Positions 33,672-48,200 of a stretch of DNA of 64,000 bases are shown piece by piece. The notes below the pieces were generated by a model. The model saw only the letters and a program-made list of their open reading frames with translations. It was not told where the DNA came from and searched no databases. The stretch's first letter is position 1. Each line of letters begins with the position of its first letter. The stretch spans positions 4,199,957 through 4,263,956 of the forward strand of contig JANPWX010000215.1 in assembly GCA_024734555.1 (NCBI GenBank), given 5' to 3'. The stretch is from Trochalopteron elliotii (taxonomy: Eukaryota > Chordata > Aves > Passeriformes > Leiothrichidae). A program made the position numbers and the translations under genes.

Positions 33672-36600
33672 TGGCTTTTATATCTTAGTTTTGTGGTATT
33701 AGTGTGTATGTAAAGTTGTGGCTTGCCAAAGTTTTTTGTGATTCTTCAAGTAAAAATTACACAAGAATGCCAACAGACCGTTTTCATACTTCTTCCCCCA
33801 AAAAATCAGCAGCTGTAGTTAACTGGTATAGGGATCACTGTCAAATCTTTATTCCTATCCTTACATACAACTTTGGACAGATTAACCATATTCCATAGCA
33901 AATATTGATTGACTCTGTTCCTTAATTCAAAGAAAATGTACAGGAAAAAGTCTGTGGAGTTCCAATTTTGCAGGTACAGTGTATGCAAATGGTATATAGA
34001 ATAATATGCTCTGCTCAGTTCAAACTGCACTCAGTTATTGGTGATTGGTGAATTTTGAAAGAGAAATTGTCTCATTTTAGAACAATTAGCTTCAAAACAT
34101 GCATGACTAGAAGTCATTACATGTGAAATCTGAAATTTATTTATATCAGGTTTAGAAAAGCCAGGCTTGTATTCTTACAGGGGAAAAGCATGACAGGGCA
34201 TAATCAATTAATGAAGTGGTGTATTTTGTAATTAGAAGCCAGTAAGCTAACAGACAGTACAGATTTTTCTGAGGGAAAGTCAACACTTCATATAAATCAC
34301 AGATCATATGAGTGTAAGTGTCATGTCTCAGTATTACAGTCTAGCTTTACTGTAAACAGCAACTTAGCAAGTGGAAATCAAGTACTGTTGAGTGCCAGCT
34401 TTCCATCTATTACAGCATTTATTTTCCTAACAGGTATAGATCCTTGGAAGGGGAAATACGTCATGGTGATGTTTCCAGTAAGGTTGAGAAGACTAGAGCC
34501 AGTCATATTAAAAAGCAGAACTGATGCATTAGCTGCATACTTTCCATTTTGGTCCTTGTTATTACAGAAAATAAATTTGCTGGGCATGAAAAGACATGCA
34601 CAAAACTCTGAAGCTGTGACGTGGTAGTATTGAGTCATTGATATGCAGCCACTATTGGTAAAAACATCTTAAATTCAAAATTGCTGTTTCCTGAGGTACT
34701 AATGGATATTTAGTTTGGTGTACACAAACCCACTTTTCTGTATGATCTTAAACTTAGGCTGATTTCAAAGGTGCCAATCTCAAGTAATACACAGAGATCA
34801 CAATTCATTTCCGTGCAGTGACTGCCAGGGAGAGCCAGGCACGGCTGGCTGTGGGCTGCCTGGGCCATCTGCTGGAGACAAAAATCATTGGCTGCAAGAG
34901 GCACTGTGAGGCCAAAGGCAGCAAGTCTGGGTTGCCTGCTGCTACTGTGCCCCCAACAACTGCAGATACAAGCAAAGCTGAGTGAATCTACTGCACTGGA
35001 GTTCAGGTGCCTCCAAGCCAGGCACCCGAGCTGCACCTGATGATTGTTTCAGGTCCCTGCCAAGTTGAGATACTCTGTGATTGCTGACACAGTTGTCCTA
35101 GCTCCATTTATAGTCATTGTGTTGGAGAGAAATGGGTGTTTTTAGCACAGGGCTGCTGGCCAAGTTGAGACTTGTGATTTGGAGCAGGGTGAGGAGTTGG
35201 ACTCTGGGCTGACAGGAGTTGTTCACTTTTCAGTGATGCAACGCCCAAAGACCTACATCTTCTTTGTTCATATCATGCCTAATGTGTAGCTCCTGGGAGC
35301 CCCTCTCAGCTTGCTATCCCCTAGGAAAATTATTAGGCACTAACAGTTTCTGAATTTAGATTTCAGGAATTTTTCCCACTTAATCTCTGAGATCAGTTCA
35401 GATGAGAACTTACACGTGTATTTTTTCACTTCACATATATACTGGTAACTGAACTAGGTAATGGCACAAATACAAATAGATCTGGTTTGTATCAGACTGA
35501 GTGTCAGTACAAAAGCATGTAATAATAAGGTTTTTCAGGAAACCTGTAGATTAGAAGCTGGGCAGAGCTTTTGATATGACTCCCTTCAGGGAAAGTGCCC
35601 TTGTCTTGAAGCCTTTAGAGAGTCTGCATTTCAGTTAAAAATGTTCCCAACCCAAGGCATTTCTTCAACACAGCTCTTCAATTAGTGTTTCTCTGCTAGA
35701 GAAATCTAAGTTACAGTAAGCACCAAATACATGTTTTAAATATGGAATCAGTTGTCGTGTAAAAATAAAAAGATACTTCATAGAAAATGTGCTTCACATA
35801 ATATATTGCATTCAATTTTGAAACTGCAGTCTTAATGTCAGAACTGTACATCTTTTACTTTACAATAAATTGCAGTGGGGTGCACTTTAAAATGGAGATT
35901 GCTGAATTTGAAGGTGATTCTTCTGTTCTGGCCTCTTCCTTCTGAAATCATGCTGAGGTTTTAACTAAGAAAGCCAATTATATTGCTTTAAAACATTTCT
36001 CTAGTGTACAAGTGCTCTCCAGGAGAGAGACCACATCATTCTTGGGATGCAACAGTGAGATTTTACAGTGAGGTTGGTTAAAGTGCTGGTTATGAATCTG
36101 AAAGGGACTGACACAGTTCCCATTTCTTGCTGTACCTAATTGCATTGCAGGCTTGTAATGTGTCAAGCCCTGTTCAAAGGGAGCTTCCAGCCCACTGCAG
36201 TCTGTAATCCCACAGATCACAGACCATCATCGAGCTGACACTCCCTGCATTGTTTTCAACAGCAATCCTGCTTCACCATTACCATGCTCTGGCTGATAGA
36301 GATTTACCCCCAAGTAGGTGATGACCTGCTGTGCCAGCATCCCCCTTTTCTGCTTGGTCAGCACATCCCAAACTCAGCAGCCAGACCCATGCCAAAAGGA
36401 GCAATGGAAAACTCCTCAACCTCATCCCTATGGCAGCTGCAGGCTGGCTGAGCAAGGAAGGCATTTAACACCCAGAGGAACCAGCTTCTGCCAGGTGAGA
36501 TCCCCTACAAGATCCCAGGGTCCATTTCATGATCACACTTGGGAGACAGAGGGATATGTAAGTGGTCTTGTGTGTGTGCACAATTAAGATTTTTCCACGA

Positions 36601-39125
36601 AAGTGGCTCTTCAAGCAATATAGAGCCATTTTCTCAAGTCTTTAAAAGTCTTCCCCCTCCCCAGTCCATTTAGTGACGAGGTAGTGTTAAACAATGCCTC
36701 ATAAATGGCTGGGTGTGGGAGTCGTGTTTTCCTTCAGTGCTGACATAAACCACAATTTAAGAGGCAGAGCTCTGATCAGAACAAACACCCATGCACTGAG
36801 TGAGCAGCACTGAGGGCCTGATGGACTGGGGAGTGTTGGAGGCCCTTCCTCCCCACTCCAGGTAATGCCCAGGCTGAGGGTGTCTGGTGCAGCTCTTAGT
36901 GGGGCTCCTGCTCCCAGCACAGCTCCCCAGGGGTGGTGCCTGGGTTAGGGCACTGACAAGCAGCTTTGGTACTTCATTAGCAACAAGAAACAAGCTTCTT
37001 CCTGTCTGTATTTGAGTAGCACAGCTTCATTCCAGGGCAGCTTGTGCACTTCAGCAATGACAGGCCAGCACTTCAAGGCAAGCAGGGGACAAGAAAGGGT
37101 GGCCCAATCCCTGATGTTCACTAATGTAAGGGTGTAGGGTTGCTGAACTCTGATTTCTGCTTTGAACCCCTTCCTCAAAATGTGACCTACCAGAACCAGT
37201 GGGTTCAGCCTAGAGTGGTTGCAGATGGGGGACGTGGTGAATCAGTCACGCCAGGTATTCTAAATAGCATTTGGAGAATAAAACCTGTTGTTCCCAAGCA
37301 TGCCCTTAACTGAGGCACTGGTAAATTGCCTGGTAGTTCTAACAGGTCCCTCCTGGCATCTCAAAGGTTTTTAAGCTCCTGTCATGTTCATGGACAAGAA
37401 TAACTACCTTTAAAGTCACAATTGCACTTAAAAATGGTGATTATCTAAAATAAGCCTTGTGGGCTGTGACAAACCAGTCCTTTCTCAAAAAGAGCCACAA
37501 ATAACATTACATGGGTTAATTGCAGCAACCATTCAGCTCTCACTGAGCTGTGCTGGTTATTAAGAACCAAAATTAGGACAAATTACATAAGTATATATTT
37601 TCCCAAAAAAGCCACATCTTTTAATTTTGAAGGAGAGAAAAAAAGCAAGGGTTGACTTCTTCCACTTTTCCACCAAGCTTTTGGTTTTGTTTTTGCTATT
37701 ATATTTTAAGCAAAAGTTAATTCTTGCTCCTTACCAGCCACATGGGCCTTTATAGCCTCATGTAAATGAAAACAAATCCCAGGAGGGAAAGTTATGCCAA
37801 CAACTGCAGAAGACACGATTCAGGCAGGCGAGCACTCCCGGGCTGTGCACGTAACCTGTATTTGGTCCATGTCACAGAGCCACTGCACTGGTGTCCTGGA
37901 TGACTAAAATAGCTCACTTGCTATTTTTTCCTGGCAGGAATCTGATTAACACCACGGTGACAGCCTCAGTTTCCTCCCACGGAGGCCTGGTAGCTCGCAT
38001 CATGCCACACACTAGCAGAGGGTTTGGGTGCTCCTTTCCAGTTCACCAACGTTTTTGCCTGATGAGAAAGAAGTCCTGAGCTTACAGAACCTCAGGAAAC
38101 TCCACAGGAGCTGTGCAGGTTGGAGTCTCACCTCACCATGGCTCCCTGCTGCCCTGGGGCCCCAGAGGCCATGCTGGGGAAGCAGTGTCCTTAGCACTCA
38201 TCTGAGGAGATCTGGATTAGGAGAGGGAAGGGTACATGCTTGTTTTCCTGCTGCCTCTCCCACATGGATGCAGGAGAGAAATGTACTTGTCAGTCTCAGT
38301 GCTCAGCAAGCAGCACCCCAGGCATAGCTCTGTTTTGCAGACATACAAGATGTGTCCCCTGCCTGTGGGAGAGACATTGCTGGACTGTATATATGCCAAG
38401 CACGAGGGAAGAGACCAGTGCTGGAGCTGCTAATATGACACAGCTGCAGACTGATAGGTAACATTTTGGTACTTGGATCTGTCCCTCCCATGGCTGCCAG
38501 AAACTCAGTTGCCTCAGCCCAAGTATCTCTTAATATAAGAGCTCAATGTTAACAACTGCTTTCGGTGTCCTATGCTCACCACAGCTCTTCTGCTGATGGT
38601 GTTACAAGATTCGAGTGTCTGCTTCCATGCTGTTCAGCACCCTTCACCCCACAGGACTGCAGGGAAACTGCAAACTGCTCTGGAATGTCACCAGCAGGGA
38701 GAAACACACCCTCAACACCAAATTTTGATGATTTAGAAACATACAGGAATTTTAAAAAATTGATTCAATCCACAGGGAAAAAAAAAAACAAAAAAAGACT
38801 GTATCATGGCAACTTCATAACAAGATACATTTGTTTTGCAGTCTCTCAAAGTGCATCAGTTGCCTGAGATTTTTCTGTTAATTTTTCCCTGATTAAATGG
38901 GCTAATGTAACACTCTCTATATCATTACTACATATTGTTGGGATATTTGCATAGCACTGACAGCCATAAATTATGCTAGAAGAAATAACAAAACAGTATT
39001 GTTGATGCATCCCAGGATATGATCAAAATAAGGTTTTTAGCCAGACCTGTGTTATTAAACCCACTAGTCTAGCTGGGAAAAAATCAATAAGCTTTCAACT
39101 ACATTTCCTTCTCCAGATCCAAAAT

Positions 39126-39140
39126 AGCAGCAGCAGCAGC
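39126..39140 (+). repeat. (AGC)5 trinucleotide run
   Basis: Five AGC units in intergenic DNA; short and probably stable. Confidence 0.85.
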
Positions 39141-40341
39141 CTGGAAAAAATAAAAACCAACTGAGAAAAAGTGATCTAAAATTTAGTTAGATTTGTATCA
39201 GTAAGACCACCCGAGAGAAAATAGATGATATCTGTGATACTGAAGGCAATTCTAAAGGGAAATGAAAAGGCAGATAATTCACAGTTTGTGGAATAAGTAG
39301 GTCTGTGAAAGAAAAGGTAAGAAATAGTCACAGAATCTCTCTCTTTTACTATTGATATGGCTAAAGAAGGTGAATTTATCATGAGGCTTGTGCCATCCCT
39401 ACATCACCTCTGTTCCTTTCAGTCCCTACAGTCCAGGCCCTTGGGATAACAGCAAGGCAAAGACATCTTATGAATGACCCTGGTATATGATACTCTACCT
39501 CCATTACCAGAAATTTTTCTGGTGTCAAGAAATGGAAGCAGTGGAAGACCTGGAAGATTATACTTTTCCCACCTTTTGAAAATAAAAAACAGTTTTCTGT
39601 GATTTTATCAAGAAAATTATATTCTGGGATTAATAGAAACAACTTTGTTTCTTCTTCTTTGTATCTTCTGCATTTTGCTTTGAGTTTAAGAAATTAGTGA
39701 ATCCAGAAAACTGAATCTGTAAAGCTGTTCCAGAAGAACCCATTAATGCTGATTTCTAATCAAATGGTATCTCATTCTGTACCCAGCTGAGAAAGTCCTG
39801 CTTTCGCTCTCCATCACAAACCACACATAATTCAATAAAAATCCAAAGAGGAAATTCCTTCTGCTCCCAGACAGATCATCTCTCACTTACTGTAGTTTCT
39901 CATCTTCCTCAACCTCACAGGTTGGCCCAGATTTCCAGAAAGACTGGGAAACCATGTTGTCACACTGAGCTAAACTTCTGGACCTGCAATCAGATGTGTG
40001 AGCTCTCCCATGTTGCTGAAGAGCCTGTGCAGAGACACGTCCTGCAGCCCCTCACTTGGAGGAAGGAAAGGGGATCCCTCTTTCCCAGGGGCTGAGGCAG
40101 GCACTAATGCCATTGCTCCAGCCCCCTCTTGGTGTCCCTCCAGCTGGCACAAAGCCTCCCTGCCAGGCCCAGGGAAAGCAAAGCACATGAACCACATCTG
40201 GCACAGTTCTGCTGCTCCTCAGGGAAATGTGCAACGAGCACTGAAATAATCACAGCAGCCAGAGTTGTGGGGATGCAGTCCCTGGAGATCCCAAATAGGC
40301 CAGTAGCTTGTCTGGGGAAATGCCAGCAAACATTCCAAAGA

Positions 40342-40346
<5 letters not shown>

Positions 40347-40372
<26 letters not shown>
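40347..40372 (+). repeat. (GA)n microsatellite
   Basis: About 13 GA units, followed by a degenerate purine-rich AGAGACAGAGAAAG tail to about 40,403. Polymorphic marker candidate. Confidence 0.95.
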
Positions 40373-40378
<6 letters not shown>

Positions 40379-42309
40379 CAGAGAAAGATACAGAGACAGA
40401 GAAGTAGCAGTCCCAAGAGAAGTATAGGACACAGAAAACAGGACAGAAAGAGAATTCAGAATACCTGCATCATTCAAGGTCATGTGTTGTCCCTTCTTGC
40501 ACCAAACACCACTTACGTAACATTCCCATGTGTTGCCCCTCTTATAGTCAGACCAGATCCCTGTTATTGATGAGCAGACAGCTTTATTTCTATTTTTTTT
40601 TCTATTTCAGCTTTTAACAGCATTTTGTGCATAGTCACATCCACACTTCTCTTTACCTTTTTTTTTTGTTTGTTTGTGGGGGTGAGTTTTGGTATTTTTA
40701 TAATAACTGGCTACAATTTAGTGATATTTGTAGCATTTGTGTCATATGTTATAATTTAGTGGCTGTTACAGTAGCTATTTTCTTTTTTAAGAAACTTTAT
40801 TGAAACAGCAGTTCATGGTAATCCTTTAAACTGAAGGATTCTTCTGGTAAAATGCAGCTCAGATGATAAGGCACACCCCTGGATGATTTATTTAAACTGA
40901 ATAAAACTATCCTCCCTTCACTAGTAAAAAACTAAACTTGTTTTGCTCTGCCTGTGTGCAACTTCACGTTTATGCATTACTAAACTTGAGTAGAATAGAT
41001 GAAATGCAAGAATCAGATGTAGGCAAGAAGAATCAGCATGGATAAATCAAAGACATGGATATATTTACTAGAGAAGTCCTAAAACAACTGGTTCTCATGA
41101 CCCTAAATTCCAAATGGCTTCAGCAGGGTGTGGGAGAGGTCTGAAAGAGAGGTCTGTATGGGCAACTGACTGAAGAGAGACATACGGTGGTGCTGATGCT
41201 GCAGAGCAATCCTGGAGTTTTAAAATGGAAAAAGCACAGAGGAAACGGTTGGTTTTCTGGGGAACACTAATCCTCAGAGAGGAAGCAAAAGGACAGCATC
41301 TTCCCATATCAAAGGAAGAATCTATTAGGGACAATTTTAATAGTATAGATAGGAACCTAAATGTAAGCTAGAGGAAAAGCACAAAAGCATGGCCTTCTAC
41401 AAACATAATAGACAGCAGAGCAACAACCTGCCAGTCCTGCAACAGTGGGAGGTCTGAATCATGCTGTAGATGACATTTAAGCTAGAATTTTGTTTCCATA
41501 CTGAAATTCATGTTAACTTTTCTCACCAGAAGTGACTTAAAATATCAGGAAACCAGAGATCTTCTGAATTCCCAAGGAGCCTTAGTCCAGCCTATAAAAT
41601 GGAAGAATCCAAATAACCCCTCAAGATGAACCAGATTCTCTCAGCACAGCCAGAGACACCTTCCTGTTTGGAGAAGCTGTTTGAAGACAGTATCATTATA
41701 TTACTGAGCCACCTCTCACCAACCACTTTTTTACTGCTCTGCTAATCTGTAATGGACAGAAATATATTCTTCAGAGGCAAAAAAACCCAAGAAATCATCC
41801 AGCTCAGGAAAGTAATAGTAAACAGATAAAGTGATAAAGCACTGTGAAAAAAACCTGACTGCTGAATAAAAATATCAAGTGTGCTCTACTCCCCAAATGC
41901 AGAGGTGCCTTGGTTAGGGCAACGTTTAGTAAGTGAAGGGCACATACCTTTGACACAAGAGTGTCAAATAAAATAATGAAATGAAGAATTGTCTTAGTAG
42001 TTAAGGATTTACCCAACATTGGGAGTAAATACTTTAAGGGATCTTCTTCTTTGTTCTGTCAGACCTGTGACCTTACTGTCCTTTGACTCAGAAATGGAAA
42101 TGACACTTAAGGAAGACATTAAGATGGCTGTAAATGTTGGATGAGTTCTGACAGCAGAGACTTAGCAGGGTGAAGTGGTGCTGTCTCAGCCCCAACAACA
42201 GGTATAGCAATGAGAAGCAGGTAAAAGACCTGAAGTCCATTCCTTTCTTTCTGAAAGAAAATCTTCTTTGCACCCATAGCCAGAACTGAGACTAGAAACA
42301 AACCCTGGC

Positions 42310-42324
42310 CTGCTGCTGCTGCTG
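42310..42324 (+). repeat. (CTG)5 trinucleotide run
   Basis: Five CTG-type units in intergenic DNA. Confidence 0.85.
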
Positions 42325-43505
42325 AGAAGAGGGCCATAAAGTCTGTTCCGCTTTTGTCAGCCTGCTTCTATCATCACTTGTAATACCTGATAGCAATCTT
42401 TTATCCTTCATGCCAGCAATCCCACTGAACGGGTGCTAGGCAGCACCACAGTGCACCCAGAGGTGGCAGTGCTCCAGATCTCTCCACTCCTAACATGACT
42501 GACTGCTTGCTCTCCCTAAATCGTGGGAAGAAATATTTCCTGGGGAAAAGCAGCCTTCAAGAGCACTTTTTTCCGAGTACATATTAATTTAAGGCTAGAT
42601 CCTCTAAAAAGATTGGTTCATATTTAAAATGGTTTCCTGCAGCTGAAGCAGCCTTGTTTTCCATCAGCACCCCAGTTATTGCTTTGTCAGCTGCTGTGTC
42701 TGTCTCAGTGGCATCAACAAGGAAGCAGCACCAAGCATGCTGCCAGCTGCCATGACTTGGGCTGCTCTAGAGAAACTGTGCCAAAAAATTTCAATACACC
42801 TCTAGGAGAAAAGCCTCTCCTGTGGCAACAGGCTGGCAGCTTCCCAAGCTGCCATCTCTCACTCAGACATAGAAGGTGGAAATAAAACACAAGATGGTGT
42901 CAAAAACACCTTCCAGCTGATACTAGGAAGTAAACTAATTATTTTAAACTTGAAAATCCACCATCATTTAAAATTGTCTGCAGAATTAAGTTCAGATTTA
43001 CCTTTGGATTTGCATAGATTTTATTGTACATTCTGTAAAGCACAGTAACTGCAAATACTCTACTTTAGGATTCTTCACTTACTCTCTTTAAAAAAAAATA
43101 GAACAGTATAAAACTCCCTTTATTCTTCCTTTTTTCCTAACTGTTTGCTTTTCTTACCCTCTTGCAGAAGTACATATGAAGTACACAATTAAATGGAAAC
43201 TGTATTAGCACATCACCAGAACACTTCTCTTTGTCTGTGTAAACTGTATAGTAAAAAACAACTGCATATAAAAAAAAAAAGAACAAACCAAAGCTAATAC
43301 CTGGCTAATTAACATAAAACCATTTTCAACCAATGGCTGGTCTGATCAGCACTGACAGAAACCCACAGTTTCAAAAGGGCAAACCCTAAACTGGGATTGC
43401 AGGCTGGGAAGCCAAGATGGTAAAAAGAGATAAATCTTGTGACGCCAAGAAGAAACTTTGGTGAAAGATAAGCCGTGACCTATCAGCTTTATCTTTCTTC
43501 TAGAG

Positions 43506-43564
43506 AAATTGTATCAAGACTATTCGACTGACAGAAAATTGTATCAAGACTATTCGACTGACAG
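43506..43564 (+). repeat. 30-base perfect tandem duplication
   Basis: Two copies of a 30-base unit beginning AAATTGTATCAAGACTATTC, at 43,506-43,535 and 43,536-43,564, identical over 29 bases. This suggests a recent slippage or an assembly artefact. Confidence 0.93.
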
Positions 43565-44916
43565 TGCTTAAGGGATTAATTACTTATTGCAGATACCAGT
43601 ATCTGACTGTCAGCTTGTGTAATGCCCCTAGTGCAGATGTTTGGGCACTGATAGCAAAAAGCACTGGCAGTAGTCTCCATAAGCAGCTAACTTGTAGGAT
43701 AAAACAGGAAACTAAGTTTAAATGTGTAAGCCTATATACTGCTTAGCTTACATAAAGCCAGAAATGCACTCCACACCAATACAAATGGGCTGATTTCACA
43801 GTGATACGTCTGCCATGTACTGGAGCTGGATTTATACAGCTCAAGAGCAAAACAGTAAATTCAGAATAAGCATGAGACTTCAGAGTTTCACTGTCAAACT
43901 CTGGGTTGACACCTGACACTTCAAGTAACAAACAAGGTTTGTTTCTTCTATTTCCATGTTACTAGATACCCATTCTGCTGTTAGTGTCACCTGCTTGCAA
44001 GAAGACTACTGGAAAATAAAGAGCTGTTCTTACAGATGAACATGCTCTTGAGCACTCTTGTTGCTTTAAATTTTTATGTGAGGACCTGGTATGCTTTTAG
44101 TGCCGTCAAGGGAAAAGACCAGATGATGAAATTGCTTCCCAGCTTGTGCACAGATGATGATGGTGATGCAGCAGAACTGGCTGGCAGCAGCAGGTTGTTT
44201 TCCTAACTAAAGAGCCATAGCTTTTTCTATACACACCTCATGCATGCTCAGAAGTGCTGAAATCACTTTACTGGGAGCTCACAGCTATAGGTCTTCTGTT
44301 TGCAAGAAAAGAAGCTAGGCTCTTTCAACGAGATATTTTAAAGAAAGATGACTGGCTAGAGGCATGTAGCATTATCACTGAACCAACTGCTTCAAAATGT
44401 ATGCCAGGTGTCTAAATTAGTTGTGACACTAGTTTAAGATTTAGGAAAGAAATGGGATTCTTTAAATTTAACTTCTGAATTTTGAGCCATTTACTCTTCA
44501 TGATTTCAAGGTTGTGCTCATGACCAAATTGCCTGTTTCTGAGAAGTTCTCACCTCATCAAAGGAGCACAGAAGCTAACTTTACCACAGCTAAGCCACAC
44601 TAATAGAGCAGGGTGAGAACACTGACTGTGCTTTACAGAAACCACAGAAAGAAATAACAGGTACACCAAAACTTCAGCATTCTGTCTTTCTCTTTGCCCT
44701 GTGAATTTGTTTCACTGGGGCTTTGCTGATTTGGATGAAATGTCTTTATCTCTCTCTCTCTTCTGTTCTTTAGCAGGATATCAAAGGAGAGTACCAGTCA
44801 TGATACCACAAGGAAAAAAATTCCTGTTCTGGCTCCTGGACAAATGATGTAGGAATGACAATGGGTCTGTGTTTCTTTAGTCTACAAAGAAGGAGGCTGG
44901 GGGTAGATCTTACTGC

Positions 44917-44970
44917 AGTCTTCCACTCCAGAAAGTGGAAGACTCTTCTAACTCCAGAAAGGAGTTAGAA
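44917..44970. repeat. Two adjacent perfect hairpins
   Basis: The first has 11-bp arms 44,917-44,927 and 44,934-44,944 (loop CCAGAA). The second has 10-bp arms 44,946-44,955 and 44,961-44,970 (loop AGAAA). They are separated by a single base, and both contain CTCCAGAAA at the loop. They lie just upstream of an old CR1 remnant. Confidence 0.9.
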
Positions 44971-44997
44971 TGAAAACAGAGCCAAACTTCTCATTTG

Positions 44998-45240
44998 ACA
45001 CAGCAAAGGAGCAAGACAATGGCCACAGGTTGCAACAAGGTTAATTCTGATAATGGAAAAGTTTTCAGAGTAAGAGTACTCAACCACTGGAACAAGGTGG
45101 TGCTGCCTTTCATCCTTAGAGACATTCAAAATTTGACTGAACATCTCTCAGGGAAAACTGCTTTGGCTTTCAAGCTGAATGTTGGATCACACGACCCCTA
45201 GGAGTCCCCTCCAACCTGTGTTCTCCATGGTTCTGCGACA
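44998..45240 (+). mobile_element. Ancient CR1-like LINE remnant
   Basis: The order of short motifs follows the CR1 3' end: GGCCACAGGTTGCAACAAGG, CAACCACTGGAACAAGG, TCCTTAGAGACATTCAAAA, then GGAGTCCCCTCCAACCTGTG and TGGTTCTGCGA. It is strongly diverged, so the subfamily is unknown. Confidence 0.7.
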
Positions 45241-48200
45241 GGCACTACACAGCTCATCACATAGCTCACATGCACAGGAGGAGCAGTGACAGAGCCAACA
45301 CACACACCTGCTGATGATCACTTAGCAAATCAACTTACATCAGAACCTTGGTGCTCAAATTTCCTTTGTGATGCCCAGATTTTCCCCCCACTCTCACACT
45401 TACACTGTATCAGGTCCTGGTCAAACCATCCTCTTCTGCTCTGCTATGCACTTAGGATTTCTGCTTCTCAGAATTTCTTGGAACTCTCCCAGGGAATCAC
45501 CTGGAAGGACATTCAGCAGATGGCATCCATTTTCCCTTGAAGCAGTGCTGGTTTCCACCTGAATGTGATAAATAGGAACCCTTCGGGATGCAATGTTAAT
45601 GAGGTCTCACAGCAAACATAACATAAACCAAATAAAACCTGCAATTAATCTGAAAGCTATTTACTCTCCCACAGCTTTACACCCCAGTGTTGGTCCACAA
45701 GCATGAAAATGTCCTGTTAATCACAGAGTTATTAACTTATATTTGCCATTGAAGTTTGCTGGGTTTATTTCAGACTTGAAGAGCAGATGTGGCACTGGGT
45801 CAGGTATCAGCATGTTGTTATGATCCCCTTCCCATGGAAACCAAGTATGATACACACAGTCTCTGAGAGGCAACTTTCCTGCTAGTTATCCACCTCTCCA
45901 GAGAGACACGCAAGTGCCTTTCACATAACGGGCCAAGTAAGTTTGGATTGGTCTGCAGGAAGCCCTAGACCACTTCACTTCCAGGATCTAGAATTCTGCC
46001 TTTTTCTCTTCCAGGCTTAACTAAAAGCAGCCCAATTTCAGAACATTTCTGAATCCTGCTCCTGAATAGAAGGACTGGGCTTTTGGTCAAGCCTTTTTAT
46101 ATACTACCATTATACTGCTATGTTCAGCTTCTGGTTGTTTCTTTAATACATTACCTGTAACAAATTCTCCTTATCCTAATCTTCTATCTGCTTAATTCAG
46201 AATGGATTTTAAATGTGATGAAAGGCAATTCTTACAGTTAAGATCTTTAGAAATCCCAAGACATAGCTTCTGAACTTATACGCATTTACCTCTTTTAATA
46301 TTTTTAGCAGGCTGGCCTCTGAAAAACACTTTCCCTTTAAATGCTGTGTCCTGGGGTTATTTTAGATCTTTATTTTGTTGTTTTGCTCTTTTTCCACCTC
46401 ACCTGTCTACAGACTTTAGAGTGACAAATTTTGCCAAGCTTATCTTCTCTGGCAAGCACTATTCATGAGACAATTCAAAAGACATGGGCATCAACTGAGT
46501 CAACAAGGAGACATGTTATTGTTACACTCCAATGTTATTTTCCACCACTGCATGGTATATCTGGTGGGAATCATAAAGAATGGCTCAAAAAGCAAGGCTG
46601 GCCATACAGCTGCTCCATCAAAGACAACAGTTTTGCACTGGTCTGTAGCTGCTTCTGCTTGAGTAAGTCTCCATTCTAGGTAGTTTCCTAAAAGGAATTT
46701 AACTTCCCAGGTTCAATCCAAGAGCTTTATGCCATTTGGATTTTGGTCAGAAAGTTTGTCAAAGACTACACTCGTTATCTGTCTCTCCAAGAGCACAGAT
46801 GAACAAACCATTATTTCCTTTGTAACCACTTGTTAGATTTATTAAACTGAACTGGAGCTATGTCTTTGTGCTTTTGGAGGAGCTAATTTCTGACCTAGTT
46901 GTGGGTTGCTCTAGCCACAGTACTTAAATGGCCTATTTTCCTGTCCCAATTTCCCCTTCTCTATCTACAATGCTCCACTTCACTAAAGAAATAAATAAAA
47001 ACGCCAAACAGTTTTGTACATTTTTTTTCTCTGCAGAGAAGATTCTCCGATCCAAAGAACACAGACAAATTTATTCTGTGTGCCAGGCTCGCCTCTCCAC
47101 CGTGTCTAGCTCGTAATGATCATAGACAAGAAACTGCACCACAACACCTTGTGTGTCAACCTGTAAGACAGCAAAAGATCTATGCAACAGCTACGCCCAC
47201 TCACGCCATTCCCCACTGCCGAGTGCCAGAGAGGGCTTCTTTAAGGTTGGTGATGGAATGGCACAAGTGCAATAGCACTGCTGGGAACTGGTTTTGTTCC
47301 AAGAAGCAGGGAGAATTTCATGACTGCAAGCAAACACCACAGCACAGCCAATTCATTCCTAACACATCAGGAAATAACTGGGGTATGTCCAAAGGACATT
47401 TGCACTGAATTTGAGCAGGAAGAAACCCCTCTATTGTTAGAGCAGATAACCTTTTAAGTGTATGTTTAACTGATTCCATATGTTCAGTCATAGGTTACTG
47501 GCATTTAATTGACATGACTCAATAACTGAGCCAGTTCAGGTGACTGAGATGACTCAGATTTTCATGCCCAGTGACACAAGAAATGACTGGACATTGGAAA
47601 CTACATCCATGGAGAAACACCATTGATGATAAACAACATTTTACTTCATAGACTTTGTTGACAGACTCTATGGTGGTCACCAAACTTCAGGCATACTTAA
47701 CTGGCACATACCAACGGGAACATGCTTTAATGGTCAACTGCCAAGGGAAGATAAGCACTTTATTTACTCCAAGTAAAGCCAGTTGAAGTTGTGCCTATAT
47801 ACTATTCACCTGAAGACTAATATCTAAATATGTCAGCTGTACACAATAAATACTACTCCTGGAAACACCTGGCTTCCTTAAACTCTATTTTCCCCCTCCC
47901 TGATTTTGATGTGCATGAGAGACTTTATACAAATGAGGGGAAGAAAAATGACTTTACAAGACAAAGAGTGAAATGAAATACCTAAAGTGCTGTCAACAAC
48001 TTATTGTAAACCTGGGAAAAATAAAGTGATAAAAATCAATTTCTGCAAACAATGTTTCACTCACAACATTTTAGACACTCCATAATAGTAGAGAGTAACA
48101 AAAAAGGTCACACTGTCTTAATTTTAAGACAATAGTATACACTTTAGGAGAACTTTGTACATACTTGAGCCTTCACTTTTCAAATTTGTGCCTCAGAAGT

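Larger units (their letters stand above)
33262..33690 (+). other. BZW2: BZW2 3' untranslated region
   Basis: About 430 bases from the stop codon to the inferred cleavage point about 20 bases beyond the AATAAA at 33666-33671. The end is an inference. The UTR is short, with no obvious long repeat. Confidence 0.8.

Noticed and set aside
40345..40403. Coding meaning of the repeated Arg-Glu frame (RERERE)
   Set aside because: It is the translated (GA)n microsatellite.
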